Positions 9,956 through 21,876 of a DNA stretch of 64,000 bases are shown in pieces. Below the pieces are notes generated by a model that was not told the origin of the DNA, did not search any database, and saw only the letters and a program-made list of their open reading frames with translations. Position 1 is the stretch's first letter. Every line of letters starts with the position of its first letter. The position numbers and the translations under genes were made by a program. This DNA comes from Pseudopithomyces maydicus (lineage: Eukaryota; Ascomycota; Dothideomycetes; Pleosporales; Didymosphaeriaceae), in the NCBI GenBank assembly GCA_026873275.1, contig JANTUC010000009.1:1891552-1955551 (forward strand). Reading direction: 5' to 3'.

Positions 9956-11786
9956 ATGGCGCTGTTCACCTTCGACGACGAGGCCCAGCTGGCCGGAGGC
10001 GCCGACCCCGTTTCGCTGGCACCCCACAAGGAGCCCGAGCGCATCCTCGACGCCGGCGACCGCATGGACCTCGACGTGCCGCACGTCCAGACGAAGATGG
10101 GTACCCCGCCCATCGCTATCGCCTCCCCGATTCCGCGCCGCCTCGTCCAGACCCATGCCGAGCCCAAGCAGCCGGCGCATGGCGACAAACTGGATGTCGA
10201 CGCCGTAATGAAGAAGGCGCAGAAGAACAAGAGAAAGAAGAAGAAGGGCATGAAGGGTGCGCCCGCTATGACCACCGTGCGCGGCTTCGAGACGCCCACT
10301 GCGTCTGGCGGGGAGGAGTCCGACTACTCCACTGCGACCACGCCTCGCTTTGGGCCCTCCTGGTCTGCCTACCCCAGTGTGACGAGCAGTCCTGCGCTGC
10401 GTCCCACGTCTGCTGCTGGCGTCATCGGCAATCTCAAGCAGCAGCTAGAGGCGCTGAACATCGGTCCGCGCGTGGATTCCCCTCAGAAATTCTGCGGATG
10501 TCCACCCGGCCAGCTCCGCTCCGGGCTCTCCAGCAACGCGAGCGTGTCCAATTTCAGCGACAGCGACCGCACCGAGATGGAGAGCTACGAGGTCGATCTC
10601 GACGAGGATTTTGTCAGCCCCGATGTCCGCTCCAAGCCCTCAACCATGCTTACGAGCAGCGTCGCGCGCAAGATGACAGCCGCCGATTTTGAACCGCTCA
10701 CATGCCTTGGAAAGGGAAGCTTTGGGACCGTGCTTTTGGTTAAGCAGCGCGGAACAGGCCGTCTCTACGCCCAGAAGCAGTTCAAGAAGGCTTCCCTCAC
10801 CGTCCGCAAGAAGCTCATCGAGCAGACCAAGACCGAGCGCGCCATCCTGGAAAGCGTCAATCGCCACCCTTTTATCGTTAACCTATACTATGCCTTCCAG
10901 GACCACGAGAAGCTCTACCTCATCCTGGAGTATGCGCAGGGCGGCGAGCTATTCCACCACCTCGCGCAGGAGCGCATGTTCAACGAGGACACGGCCGCCT
11001 TCTACATGGGCGAAATGGTGCTCGCCCTCGACTACCTCCACCGCACCGTCGGCATCGTCTACCGCGACCTGAAGCCGGAAAACTGCCTCCTGGACGCCGA
11101 GGGCCACCTCCTCCTCACCGACTTCGGCCTCAGCAAAGTCGCCGTCGACGACGAAACCTGCAACTCCATCGCCGGCACCATCGACTTCATGGCGCCCGAG
11201 GTCATCCAAGGCCTCGACTACGGCATGGCCGTCGACTGGTGGTCGCTCGGCGCCCTCGGCTACGACCTGCTCACCGGCTCGCCCCCTTCGAGGGCAACAA
11301 CCACGCAAAGATCCAGCACAACATCCTCCACAAGAAATTGGCCCTCCCGTACTACCTCTCGCAGGACGCAAAGGACCTCCTCACCCGCTTCCTGCGCAAG
11401 GACCCCAAGAAACGCCTCGGATACAACATGCCCAAGGACATGAACACCATCCGCGCGCACAGGTTCTTCCGCAAGCTCGACTGGACACGGTTGATGAGGA
11501 GGAGGTCGAGCCCCCCATCGTGCCGCTGATTACGGATCCAGAGCTGGCGGAGAATTTTAGCGATGAGTTTACGGGGGCGGCGCTGTCGAGTTGTGCGGGG
11601 GTGAATGGGGTGGGGCTGAATGGAGTGGGCATGGACATGGACATGGGTATGGGCGGGGGCAGGAGAGAGAGCGGGAGCCAGAGCGAGGTCGAGGAGGCGT
11701 ATAGGGCGATGGAGAAGGATCCGTTTGGGGGGTTTAGCTTTGTGGCGAGTCAGAGTTTGTTGGATGAGGGGGTTTGGGGGTTTTGA
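9956..11786 (+). CDS. AGC-family serine/threonine kinase (S6K/Psk1-like)
   Basis: Single exon, about 610 residues after two one-base corrections. The N-terminal 240 residues are Ser/Pro-rich with a Lys-rich patch near residue 92. The kinase domain follows: GKGSFG near 252-257, YAQK lysine near 274, YRDLKPEN near 369-376, TDFGLSK near 388-394, and an activation loop reading SIAGTIDFMAPE near 404-415. The frame must shift at the C run 11282-11286 (to restore GSPPFEGN) and again at about 11489-11494. The AGC C-terminal tail follows, with PPIVPLITDPELAENFSDEF and a hydrophobic motif FGGFSF close to the end. The tail motifs match TOR-pathway S6-kinase homologues such as fission yeast Psk1. Both shifts are missing bases, so sequencing error is more likely than a broken gene. 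Confidence 0.85.
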
Positions 11787-12757
11787 GGTTGTGGGTGGAT
11801 GGATGGATTTTTGCTTCCAGTGTTTTTTTGGATCGTAATTCTTTTCTCTTCTTTCGATCGTCTTGGCTAATTTCGTTGAGCGTGGTGCGTATATATATAT
11901 ATATTTACCGATACATAGTTTCTATATACTTTCTATATACCTTCGATACTTCTACCATCTCTCTTCTTCCATTTCCGTACAGTACCTTGTCCGGCGATGC
12001 GTACACGCACATCTATACATGTATAATGTATATATACACAAACCATATCTCACACCCCATCCACATCCCATCCACATCGACACCGACATCGATATCAGCC
12101 TTCATCAGAATACAAAGAATCCCACATCTCACGCAGAAAATGGGCGAGGAGAAAAGTAAAGGCACATATGGTACCTATATATACAAATATATATGCGTCA
12201 CACACCACACTAGCCAGACGCAAGACGAGTAATACAACAAGAAAGCGATGCAATTTATTACCCCGATGCAAGGCCACACGCGGCCACGGGTGAGCAAGGG
12301 AAAGAAAGCTAAGGCAAACTAGAACCCAAGGCGGAAAATAAAAAACAAACACCAGAACAAGATAGAATCGGACAGATAGTGCTGCTGAAAAGCTAGATAG
12401 ATAGATAGATCGATAGGAGAGAGAGGTAAAAGGGAAAAAACGCCGGTTAAATGCCATAAATCCGTAATCACTCGTGTGAAAGAGAGAAATCTATCCCCCG
12501 CGAACCGAACCGTACTTACTCGCCTCCCTGCGTGCCCACCACCGTGCTCGCGTTCGCCGTAGATACACTGCAATCATCTTCGCTTCCTTCCTTCCTTCCT
12601 TCCTACATGCAGTCCGATCCAAGTCGAAGAAGAATTACCCACCCACCCAGCTAGATCTCCCCCTTTTTCCCTGCTGTCCATTCATACACCACCCCCTCTA
12701 CCAAAATCAATTTCAACACATCTCCAACACATCTCCAACCCATCACATCACATCGCA
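11787..12757. other. Convergent 3' flanks of kinase and RCC1 genes
   Basis: No gene is visible. The stretch is AT-rich on the left, with TA repeats near 11889-11903 and 12177-12192, and carries GATA/TAGA repeats near 12393-12415 and TTCC repeats near 12584-12602. Both neighbours end here, so terminators are expected, but no specific signal stands out. Confidence 0.5.
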
Positions 12758-14657
12758 TCACGCCTTCTTACTCGCCAACGCAGAGTACTGCCCCCCAGCC
12801 CCAGCCCACACCAACTTCTCCTCCCTCACCGCCGTATTATCCACCAGCGTCGGCACCTCCACGTCGTCATCGGTGCCCTGCCCCGTCTGATAATTCGCCG
12901 AGAACCCCCAGCTATACGCGCGGCCCGCCTTATTGATCACAATCGAGTGCTCGGGCCCGCACACGCCGGTCGCGATGTCGCTCAAGCCGGGGACAGGCGT
13001 GGGTTCAACCAGGATCTTGGGCTTTCCGTTGTCGGCGCAGAGGACCTTTGCCGCGTCGTTGACGGCGGCGAGGGTCTCCGCCGGGATGCCGGTTTGCGAG
13101 CCGTCGCAGCGGCCCCAGACGAGGACGGCACCCGCGGAGGTTATCGCGAGGTTGTGGTGCGAGCCGGCGTCGAGGGCGGCTATGTTTTTGCCCTCGAGGG
13201 CGGCGACGATGCGCGGCGTGATGATGCTGGCGCTGTCCTGGCCGGCGTTGGCCGCGTGCCCCGTCTCGCAGTAGTTGTTTGCGCCCCAGGACCAGACGTG
13301 GCCGTCTTCGGCGATGGCCAGGCCGTGGTAGTCGCCGCAGGCGATGTGGGCCATCTTTGCGCTGGGGCGCTTGAAGTCTGGGTCGTGGAAGCCGAGGCGG
13401 GACGGGGTCAGCGCCTCGTTGAGGTTGCGCTCTGCGAGGCGGCGGCCGAGCTGGTTCTGCTGGCCGTTGCCCCAGGCGAAGACGTGCTTGTCCTTTGTGA
13501 GTGCGAGGACGTGGTTTGTGCCGCAGGCGAGGTTTGTGACTTTTGTAATGGCGTCGAGATAGACGGGGGTTGTGGCCGTTTCGTTGTTCTTTGCGAAGCC
13601 GAGGATGCCTTCGTTCTTGCGGAAGGTGCCCCAGCCGTAGACGGCGCCCTCTGTTGTGAGGGCGAAGGAGCAGCTGTCGCCGGCGGCGACGTCGACGAAG
13701 ACGGTGTCCTCTGGGAAGTGGGACGAGGAGATAGCGGTGGGCGTGGCCTCGAGGGGGTTCAGGCCGCCTGTCTCGTCGTCGTCCGAGTCGGAGTCGGAGT
13801 CGTCGCCGTCCTTCATGTCCTTGAGCTGCTCGCCGCCGGCCGTGTCGCGGCCGAGAGCGCCGTTGTCGTTGACGCCCCAGGTCAGGATCTTGTTGTCCTT
13901 GGTCAGCGCAACCACGTGCATGCCGCCGGTGGCGACTCTGACGACGTCCTGGTTGCTCAGCGCCTCGTTCCACCGCGGGCGCTTGACGTCGATGGCCTTC
14001 TTGGTTGCGCCCAAGCCCAGCTCGCCTTGGCCGCCTTCACCGAATACGAAGATCTTCAGCGGGTCGGTGTAGCGGATCGCGTTGATTTCGATCTTCTTGC
14101 CTTTGGGACGACGCGGGCCCTTGGGGAGGTCGCGCTTCGGCGTAGGGGCCTTTTTGGCGGTCTTTGGCTTCTTCGTCTTGGGCGCATCGCCGTCGACGTC
14201 GGGGGTGGATTCGTCGGCCTTCTTGCGCTTGGCCGCAGGCTCGTCGGCGGATTCATCTTCGTCTTCCGACTCCTCGGCAGCCTTCTTGCGCTTGGGCGCC
14301 GCCTTGGGTGCAGCTTTGGGGGCAGCTTTGGGGGCAGCTTTGGGGGCAGCCTTTGGCGCAGCTTTCGGGGAAGCTTCTTTCTTCGGGCGGCCTTTGGCAG
14401 CTGCTCGGCGCGGGTTAGCTGGTGCAGCGACGGCAGAGCGCGCGCGGTGGGCTTACGAGGTGCACTGCCTGCCTTTTCCTTGACGCCGTTCACGGGCTTG
14501 GAGGCGCCGCGTTGTGTGCGAGTGGTCTCTAGATGATGCGCATTAGCACGGCAGCGATGGGCTGATGCGGATGACGTACTGGTGCCATTGACGGTCGGGG
14601 TGGTTTCTTTTCCGCGATCTTTGCGGAGGCAGCACGTGCTGCGGCGCGGGGAGGCAT
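12758..14657 (-). CDS. SRM1: RCC1-type guanine nucleotide exchange factor for Ran
   Basis: A nuclear, chromatin-bound exchange factor that loads Ran with GTP and so drives nuclear transport and spindle assembly (SRM1/Prp20 in budding yeast, Pim1 in fission yeast). Exons on the minus strand are 14657-14580, 14528-14457 and 14400-12758, with introns 14529-14579 (GTACGT donor) and 14401-14456 (GTAAGC donor, GCTAACC branch). The N-terminal tail is basic, with a GRPKK AT-hook-like motif, a repeated KAAP tetrapeptide stretch and acidic patches. It is followed by RCC1 propeller repeats (VFGEGGQGELGLG, ILTWGVNDNGALG, VYGWGTF, VFAWGNGQQNQLG, VWSWGANNYCETG, AYSWGFSANYQTG). An acidic DSDSDSDDDE loop interrupts an early blade. 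One base is missing in exon 1 (14604-14611); adding it makes the spliced length exactly divisible by three (597 residues). Confidence 0.9.
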
Positions 14658-15094
14658 TGTGCGGGTCGAAGGGTTGAGATTCGACTCGAAATGGGTCGGG
14701 ACAGAGTGTATATGGGAGGCTGGTCGCGCGTGTTGTGGTGTCCGAAAAATGCCAGGAACGCGAGTCGTTTTGTTGCGCTAGACGAGCTCAGCCGACGGGA
14801 TCGTCACGCCCCCAGCCGCCCGTGCCAAGCCCTGCCCATTCACCCCAGCGCCGCCTGGGGACCGTCACCGGACCGTCGCCAGACACAGGTATCCATTCAC
14901 CGATTATCCCCTCCGCGGGTCCTTCCCCCGTGTATCCATTCCATCATCACCCCATCCATCCATTCATTTCAGTCATCCCGTTGTGCCGTGCATCGCCCGA
15001 CCGCCCATCCAGGTACCATCCAGACACCAGCTGCATGCTGCCTGCAGCTGGCGCCTAGTCGTACAACCACCCGCATACATAGACCTTGTCCGAC
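14658..15094. promoter_or_regulatory. Shared divergent promoter region
   Basis: These 437 bases separate the start codons of the RCC1 gene (minus strand) and the phosphoesterase gene (plus strand), so they must hold both promoters. C-rich tracts and CATCCATC-type repeats (about 14940-14970) are present; no clear TATA box is seen. Confidence 0.5.
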
Positions 15095-17041
15095 ATGATC
15101 CGTAGATTATTGGTGCCCCTCATCCTCGCCCGTGGTACTCTCACCGCACAGCCATCCGCGCCCTTCCCCATAGCTGCACCCCTGCGCGAGCTGCCATGGG
15201 CCCAGCTCAACTTCCTGCACACAACTGACATCCACGGCTGGTGGGGCGGCCATCTCCAAGAGTAATCCAACACGCCCCGCAGAGGCGTCTCGACAGCTCA
15301 CCGTGCGCAGGCCTTCCTTCTCCGCCGACTGGGGTGACTATGTATCCTTTGCCAAACACTTGCGTGACCGTGCCGATGCAGATGGCTCCGACTTGCTCCT
15401 GGTCGACACGGGCGATCGGATAGAAGGGAACGCCATCTATGACTCGTCCAAGCCGCGTGGGAAATTCACTTATGAGATTGCAAAGGAACAGACCATCGAC
15501 CTCATCTGCTCGGGGAACCATGAGCTGTACAAGGCTGAGTCAGCCAACGGCGAGTTCTACCACACCGTGCCCGACTTCAAGGGCAACTATCTAGCCTCCA
15601 ACCTGGACATCATCAACCCCAAGACTGGACAGCGCCAGCCGCTTGCAGCGCGGTACAAGAAGTTCAAGACGAAGAACCAGGGCATCCGGATCCTGGCATT
15701 CGGCTTCATCTTTGACTTTACAGGCAACGACAACAACACTTTCGTGATCCCCGTCGAGGAGACCGTGAAGCAAGATTGGTTCACGGACGCGATCAAGGAC
15801 AAAGATGTAGACCTCATCCTGGTATACGGGCACGTCGACATCCGCTCCACCGAGTACGCCCTCCTTCACAAGACCATCCGCTCCGCCCAGTGGGACACCC
15901 CAATCCAGTTCTTCGGCGGCCACTCCCACATCCGCGACTACAAGATCTTCGACTCGTCCTCTGTCGCGCTAGAAAGCGGCCGCTACATGGAAACCATCGG
16001 CTTCATGTCCATCGACGGCCTGCGCACCAGCACCAGCACCAGCGCCACCAAACCCTCCCCGCGGAAGAAGACAAAAAGAACAAGAAAAAGTTAAAATTCT
16101 CCCGCCGCTACATCGACAACAACCTCTTCTCCATGCACCACCACACCTCCACCAACACCTCCACCTTCGGCACCCTCCACGGCCTCATCGTCTCCAACTC
16201 CATCCACATCGCCCGCAAATCCCTCGGCCTGGGAACCCAGTACGGCTGCGCGCCCCAAAACTACTGGGTCTCGCGCCGCCCGTACCCCCACCCCGAAAGC
16301 ATCTTCACCCTCCTAGCAACCCGCGTCCTCCCCGAGGCCATCTCCCCCCAGAGAAGGACAAAAAGGCGCTGGTGATTACGAACACGGGAGGTATCCGCTT
16401 CGACATCTTCAAGGGCCCGTTCACCAAGGACACGAAGTTCCTGGTCTCGCCGTTTACGAGCGGGATCCGCTACATCGAGGATGTGCCCTACGCCGCGGCG
16501 AGGAAGCTTTTACCGCTGCTGAACAACGAGGGCCCGATTTTGGAGGCGATGGCGATGGGTAAGGAGGCTCGGTTCTTGGGGGCGCCCGAGCAGCGGGCTG
16601 CGAGGTTGCGGCCGGAGCTGTATCGAGGGGGCGATGCTGTGTGGGGGGTGGACACGGCGGTGCGGCGCAGCGGGGAGGCGGCCAGAAGCAGAAGCCCTTG
16701 CAGAGTAGTAGGACCGAGGGCGACATTTTCCCCGGGTACACGACGAGAGACGATGCGGGGGACGACGGGGATGACACGTTGCACGAGGTTATTCCCTTCT
16801 ACCAGGTGCCGAATTGCGTGCAGGCGGCCGTGGGGTTCGAGCAGGGAGGTGAGACTGAGCCGGACGTCGTGCACGTCATGTTCAACGAGTTCATGCTCAA
16901 GTGGGTGTTACTGGGGCTGGAGTACCTGGGGGAAAAGTACTCGGCTGAGGACACGCGGGTGTACGAGGGGGGAAGAGTTTTACGGATATATTGACGGGGT
17001 GGGTGGAGGAGCATTGGGGCGGGGAGGGGGAGTGTAGCTAA
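15095..17041 (+). CDS. Metallophosphoesterase of the 5'-nucleotidase family
   Basis: Exons are 15095-15261 and 15311-17041. The intron (15262-15310) is needed to join HTTDIHGWW (metal motif I) to the rest of the domain. Further motifs are DTGDRIEGN, CSGNHELY, YGHVD and GGHSH, the standard two-metal phosphoesterase set; a 5'-nucleotidase C-terminal-like domain follows, with NTGGIRFDIFKGPF and SPFTSGIRYI. The start has a short hydrophobic, probably secretory, N-terminus. The relatives I recall are fungal secreted or vacuolar proteins like yeast YHR202W. Four one-base losses break the frame, at C run 16057-16060, C run 16344-16349, within 16643-16684 (most likely the G run 16643-16648) and G run 16967-16972. 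With them restored the ORF is 633 residues and ends at the TAA at 17039-17041. Confidence 0.85.
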
Positions 17042-18719
17042 GTATGTAAGTAAGTAAGTAAGTAAGTAGCCGAGGCATTGGAAGAAGTGGAGGGGCGTTG
17101 GAATAGCGTTTTGTGTATATACATACGTACATTTGTTAAATATGTGGTTTGGATAGTGGAGAATGGACATGTGCTGGTGTACCTGCACTCTACTTACCCA
17201 ACTAACGCTTCTCACTCTCTTGATGCTACGATCTTCGGCTCTCCAAACCACCCGTTTTTCTGTTCTTCCATCGATCAAGGTACGCATTTATATGTGTGTT
17301 CTACGCGCGTACAAAAGATCTCATAGATGGCTTCAGACTGGTTTGTGTAACCACATATATATATGTCCGTATTTGTGGGTATACGTTGGTATGTGAAAAT
17401 GCATTTTCATTGCATGAGCTATTACTCCTGGCTATAAGTGTTTCTTTAATCGATAACTAGTTCAAATATTGTTTGCGTTTGTCTGGATGGATGGACAATG
17501 GGACTCATGATGGAGGAATGATGCTTGTGGTAAGTAGGGGATAGATGAGCCGATATGTGAGATGGATGGGTGGACAGAGGGTGGATAAATGCCCGCCGCC
17601 TTCTCATCAATTGAATCCATTCTCTCGTGTTTAGTCATGTTCGTGCTACATTCTAATAGTCCCGTCGCGTTTGGTTGGTCGTTGACTGGTTTGTTTCTAG
17701 CTGGACCAGTGTCAGTATGATCTGTCTGGATCCTCACGATAATAGGTAATGAATAACATGCTACGCCACTTCTTTCTACGCTGCCCAGCGGGGATACAAT
17801 CTTATTCCCAAGCAGTTTTCACGCAGTCGTGTTGACTCGACACTTTTTTCACCATTTTACAAATCAATGAATAAAACTGTACATGTCCCGGAGCCTCTAT
17901 CTGATAAAATTGTTATGTACAGTCTGCAATTCGCAGATGTCCCAATAATCTGGATAAATCCTCTCGACGACAATCATGAAACTGCATTATCACTTTTATA
18001 TTGTTCGGGTTCAAAAGCATGTCACCTTTAATCAAGCTCCCAATCCCACACTGTACAAAAACACAAGCAATGCGAGATTCCCAGAAAAAGCTTAACCCAG
18101 TACGTCACAAAACACAAGTACAGACAACCACTATATTACCCTCCCATCATCCCTCCACTCCGCTCCCTCCCGCATGTCACTCCCCCTCGCCACTCCGCTC
18201 CCCCAATCCTCCACTTTCCCCTTCCACCCCACCCCGCATCCTACACGAAACCCCTAGTACTACCACAGAAGGTGCCCCTCTGACCCTCCATATACCTACG
18301 CACACACTAGATGCATGCGGAAACTCATCTTCCCTCGCTACGAGATAAGATTCCTGCGGAAGAGGAGTACGCAAGGGGGTGTCACCGGATGAACGCTATT
18401 GGCTGGGGATACATGTGTAGGCGAGGGGAACTGTGAATCGGAGGCAATGATGTGTGAGATGCGCGTGAGGTGTAGATCGAGGTTATGTTGAGAAGGTGGG
18501 AGAGGTTGGAGAGGTGTAGTGTACGGAGGTACCTGGGGTAGGGGTGGATGGCAGTTGGGAGTTGGGACGGTAGGAGATAAGGTACCTTTCTGGCGCGGAT
18601 ACTCACATCACGCATATATATATGACACCAAGCCCATCACGTCAACTCCACCTCATCTCGCACCATCTTGTCTTCTCTTCTCCAATCGAATTCAATCCAA
18701 TCCCAGTCCCATCTCAACA
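17042..18719. other. Intergenic region
   Basis: No supported gene. It begins with a GTAA tetranucleotide repeat at 17046-17068 and continues AT-rich to about 18000, then C-rich. Short ORFs on both strands lack any family signature. The last 110 bases are the promoter and leader of the small peptide gene. Confidence 0.5.
18614..18623 (+). promoter_or_regulatory. TATA box of the cysteine-rich peptide gene
   Basis: An alternating AT run (ATATATATAT) lies 97 bases upstream of the ATG and is followed by a pyrimidine-rich leader, a typical strong-promoter arrangement for fungal small secreted proteins. Confidence 0.55.
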
Positions 18720-18958
18720 ATGAAGCTTTCCGCAGCTCTTGTCGCCGTCGTGACGGTTCTGGCTTCGTCCGTCCTCGCGGCGCCCCCGGCTACGTCGTCG
18801 AACTTGGATTTCCTCTCTTATGTGGCGAAGAGGGGTTGCTGTGGGCCGATTGCGTGTCGGTTGGGGGGCTGTGCCGTAAGTGTTTCGACATTTAAATACA
18901 TATGATAGTGGGGAAAGATGCTGATGCGTGTTTGTAGCCTTGCAACTCGGGGTGCTAG
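18720..18958 (+). CDS. Small secreted cysteine-rich peptide precursor with a Kex2 site
   Basis: Exons are 18720-18875 and 18938-18958, with an intron of 62 nt (GTAAGT donor, CTGATG near the branch position, TTGTAG acceptor). The 58-residue product has a signal peptide (MKLSAALVAVVTVLASSVLA, cleavage near residues 20-21), a short propeptide and a Lys-Arg Kex2-type site at residues 37-38. What remains is a 20-residue mature peptide with six cysteines spaced C-C-x4-C-x4-C-x2-C-x3-C, otherwise mostly Gly, Pro and Ala. The last two cysteines come from exon 2, so the splice is essential to the even cysteine count. The role is unknown: an effector, antimicrobial peptide or signal is possible. I have no family match, and nothing shows toxicity. 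Confidence 0.65.
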
Positions 18959-19746
18959 TAGGGACCATACTGAAGGAGGGAATGATGGTTAAGAAATAAC
19001 TGGGCGAAGAGTTGGGATTGGGTGTCAAGGGTGGCGGGTTAGGTGGCTGATGAGTTTGGGTTGCTGGGTGAGGAGATGGTTAGATGTCATGAATGAACGA
19101 AGCTTCTAAAGACTTTGAGGACGGTGATATAGATATCTTGATTGAATCGATCAAATCTATTCGTCAGCACTTGTACTTTGGCACCGCGTGAGATACCTTG
19201 AGCGGATGTGGTAATGTATTCGTTTTTACGCTGTTGATAGGGGTCACATTCTCTTTGATAACTACAATTGCATTAATCAGAGCCGGCACAGTATTTATTC
19301 ACTGGCAGAGGTAGAGTAGTACTAAATACCATTTGGTGTCTGTTGGGATATTGGAGACCATGGATACTCTTGGTATGAATTCGACTACATATGCATAGAT
19401 GACGGTTCGGAAGTCATAGGATGTTTTTGATTGGTGCGGGGACTTATCCATAAGCCACCAATCATATCACAGGCAAAGCTTCCGATAAACGACCAGAGCA
19501 TTTATCACTGGAAGGGATTCGTAAGCGACCAAACCCACCTTCAAGTTAACATCCGCTTTGTGTTATAATCGGATTTCGAAAGCATAGCTAAAGCCATGGT
19601 ACGCGCGAGCTCGGGTAGGTTCTACGGCAACACGCAAGTCGCCCAGGATCACTAACGAACCGAATGGTTCAGACCGACCCACGAGTCTTGCTCGACTTCA
19701 ACCTCGCCTCTCTGTGACTCTGCCGTCACAAAGTGACGGAACTCAA
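18959..19746. other. Intergenic region with regulator promoter
   Basis: No gene is visible. It is AT-rich near 19100-19400; the right part is presumably the promoter of the Zn2Cys6 gene. A frame extends upstream from 19747 to 19714, but only a GTG is available there, so I start the gene at the ATG at 19747. Confidence 0.45.
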
Positions 19747-20849
19747 ATGGATACCTCTAGGAGGCTCCGGTCTTCATGCAATGCATGTGGCGCAGCGAAA
19801 ACAAAATGCGACCGCCTTCAACCGCAATGCGCCCGCTGCAGCTCGCTGAATCTGACCTGCGTATACGGCATCTCGAAGCAGCTAGGGAAGAGACCCCGGA
19901 GACGACTTGACATCGGCCCAAGGTTCCCCGAGAGAAGCGAGACGCCTGCCGTCGCGCAGAGCACCTATAGGAATCCGACTATAGAAGGCCTCACTACGCC
20001 GAACGACAGCCAGCGAACCGACTTTGATCACATGCTCGACATTGGTATCACCCCACCCGAAGACATCCAATTGCAATTACCCGAGCAACCATCAATTATC
20101 TGGCCTCCACTTGAGAACGATTTATTAGGGGAGCGCCACAGGTGCTACCATGAGTCGAATGAGGTTATTCAGTTACTTTCCATCCCGGAACGCTTGTTCC
20201 CAGATGATGCCCCTGTCGTCCTCGATGTGTCGCAGATCCTTCAGGCGAATAGACGAGCGGTAGAGTCCCTTCAACGACTGGTCGCTTGCAAATGTGCGAA
20301 GACGCGGGGACATCAAGCATTGTTGTATGCTTCTCTCACATCTCGTGCACTGTGGTGGTATCGTGAAGCTGCTGGCGATCAAGTGTATCGAGCTGCTGAT
20401 AATCTGGGCATGCCGTCACCGAATTCATCGCCTGGAACCTGTGTACGTCATCATATTCTATCGATTCATACTATCTGTTGCATCGGGCTCTTGAATTGAG
20501 ACACTCGGAACGAGTACTGACGATCTCGCTGCAGACTCCGCCGCCAGCAATTTTTCCAGGAACGACCAGCGACCGCTGCGTCACAATCAAAGCGTCTGCA
20601 GTTACTGTAGGCGGCTTCGCCATCGATGATCCGCGCATTCAAAAAGCCTTTCGAAACCAGCTCATTCGTCATGAAATTTTGAAAGTCGGCTCCCTCATTG
20701 AGAGCTTCGCCGCCCTAGCTTCTGACCCCATAGTCCCAGACAGCGACAAAATCCTCTTCACAACCCTCGGTCCCTGGCTCCGCGCCGACCTGGACAAGGC
20801 CCTCGCCGCCGTAGCCGACGCAACCGTCCGCTTTGACGAACCATCCTGA
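19747..20849 (+). CDS. Zn2Cys6 transcription factor, AflR-like
   Basis: Exons are 19747-20442 and 20535-20849 (intron 92 nt, GTACGT donor, CTGAC branch, CTGCAG acceptor), giving 336 residues. The binuclear zinc cluster is near the start: CNACGAAKTKCDR, then CARCSSLNLTC. It is followed directly by YGISKQLGKRPRRR, the linker style of the aflatoxin/sterigmatocystin regulator AflR and its relatives. In the second half, VLQANRRAVESLQRLVACKC-like text and ALWWYREAA resemble the AflR regulatory domain. Members usually activate a nearby secondary-metabolite cluster, but no polyketide or peptide synthase is visible here. The frame is intact. The first residues could extend a little if an upstream exon exists. 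Confidence 0.8.
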
Positions 20850-20930
20850 GCACGGCATCTCACAAGGACCACGCACTAACCTATCTCGTCTGCTCAGCCC
20901 GCGCGAAACCATGTACCTCACTAATTGACT

Positions 20931-21876
20931 TCAATTCCGTCTCACCCACTCCAACACCTCCATCGCCACCCTCTCCGGCGCATCTACCATAACCAAGTGT
21001 CCTGCTCCCTCCACTACCCCCACCCCCTCACACTTCCCCCCAACATCCCCGCCAACTTCTCCACCTTCTCCCCGGAATCCACGTATCCCCATCTCCCCAC
21101 AAGATCTTCACCGTACACCCCAATTCCCCATACAAATGCATCATCTCCCTCACATCCTCATCGCTCGCCTGCGCAATCTGCCTCACGAACGCCCTCTGTC
21201 CGCCTTCCCCCGTCCAGGGCCTCGCGAGCGCATCTTCGAGCTGTCTCGGGATGGGTTTCACCGTGGCGCTGCGGATCACGGCGCGGAGCATGGCGTCGAA
21301 GATGGGGGTGGGAGGGCGAGGAATGGCGACGGTGTGGAGCGGACGAGGGTGTAGAAGCCGTCGCCCCAGGGGAGTATGGCGTTTGTGTCGAGGAGGAGGA
21401 GAGACTTGTACGTGAGGTTGTGGATGAGGGAGGCGCGGAGGGCGATGGAGCCGGCGATGTCGTGGGCGAGGACGAGGGGATTGGAGAGATGGAGGGTGGT
21501 GAAGAGGGTGGTGAGGATCAAGGATTGTGTACGGACGGAGGTATCTGTCTGTGGGATTAGATGTGGATTTTGGGAGAGATGGAGATAGAGGGGAGACGTA
21601 CCGCCTATCCACTCGTCTTTGTTCTTTTTCTCGTTTTCTGAAGTATCACTTCGCTGCTGCGATACCCCGTAGCCGCCTAGATCATATAGCACGATGCGGT
21701 ATCCACCGAGAGATAATAGCGCTTTTGCGAGCGGCTTGAACACTTCGGAGCTCCATGGCGTCCCGTGGATGAATAGTACCGTTTTCCCCCGTAGGTGCTT
21801 CTTCGCCGAAGACACCGTATCGGATTATCCACCCTTCGGCCTCGAAGGATTTCTCGAGCTTGAGATCTTCCATCAT
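20931..21876 (-). CDS. Alpha/beta hydrolase, epoxide-hydrolase or dehalogenase-like
   Basis: The minus-strand frame starts at tandem ATGs (21876 and 21873). One intron (21545-21601, GTACGT donor) links DEWIG to DTSVRTQ. The fold markers are VLFIHGTPWSS (oxyanion HGTP), LYDLGGYG, the nucleophile elbow LAHDIAGS, WGDGD and GAGHLVMVDAPE. The elbow has Asp instead of Ser, as in epoxide hydrolases and haloalkane dehalogenases. The frame breaks four times: C run 21786-21790 (one extra or two missing bases), 21304-21308, 21070-21073 and 21037-21042 (one missing each). With these corrected the protein is about 297 residues and keeps all catalytic positions. It lies tail to tail with the AflR-like regulator. 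If the breaks are real it is a pseudogene. Confidence 0.7.

Noticed and set aside
9956..11786. Programmed frameshifting in the kinase gene
   Set aside because: Two shifts at different, unremarkable sites with no slippery heptamer, and the same type of break in many other genes, point to missing bases in the sequence.
12947..14536. 529-codon plus-strand ORF
   Set aside because: It is the antisense shadow of the RCC1 gene; GC-rich codons leave the opposite strand open. No domain, Val/Gly/Ala-rich.
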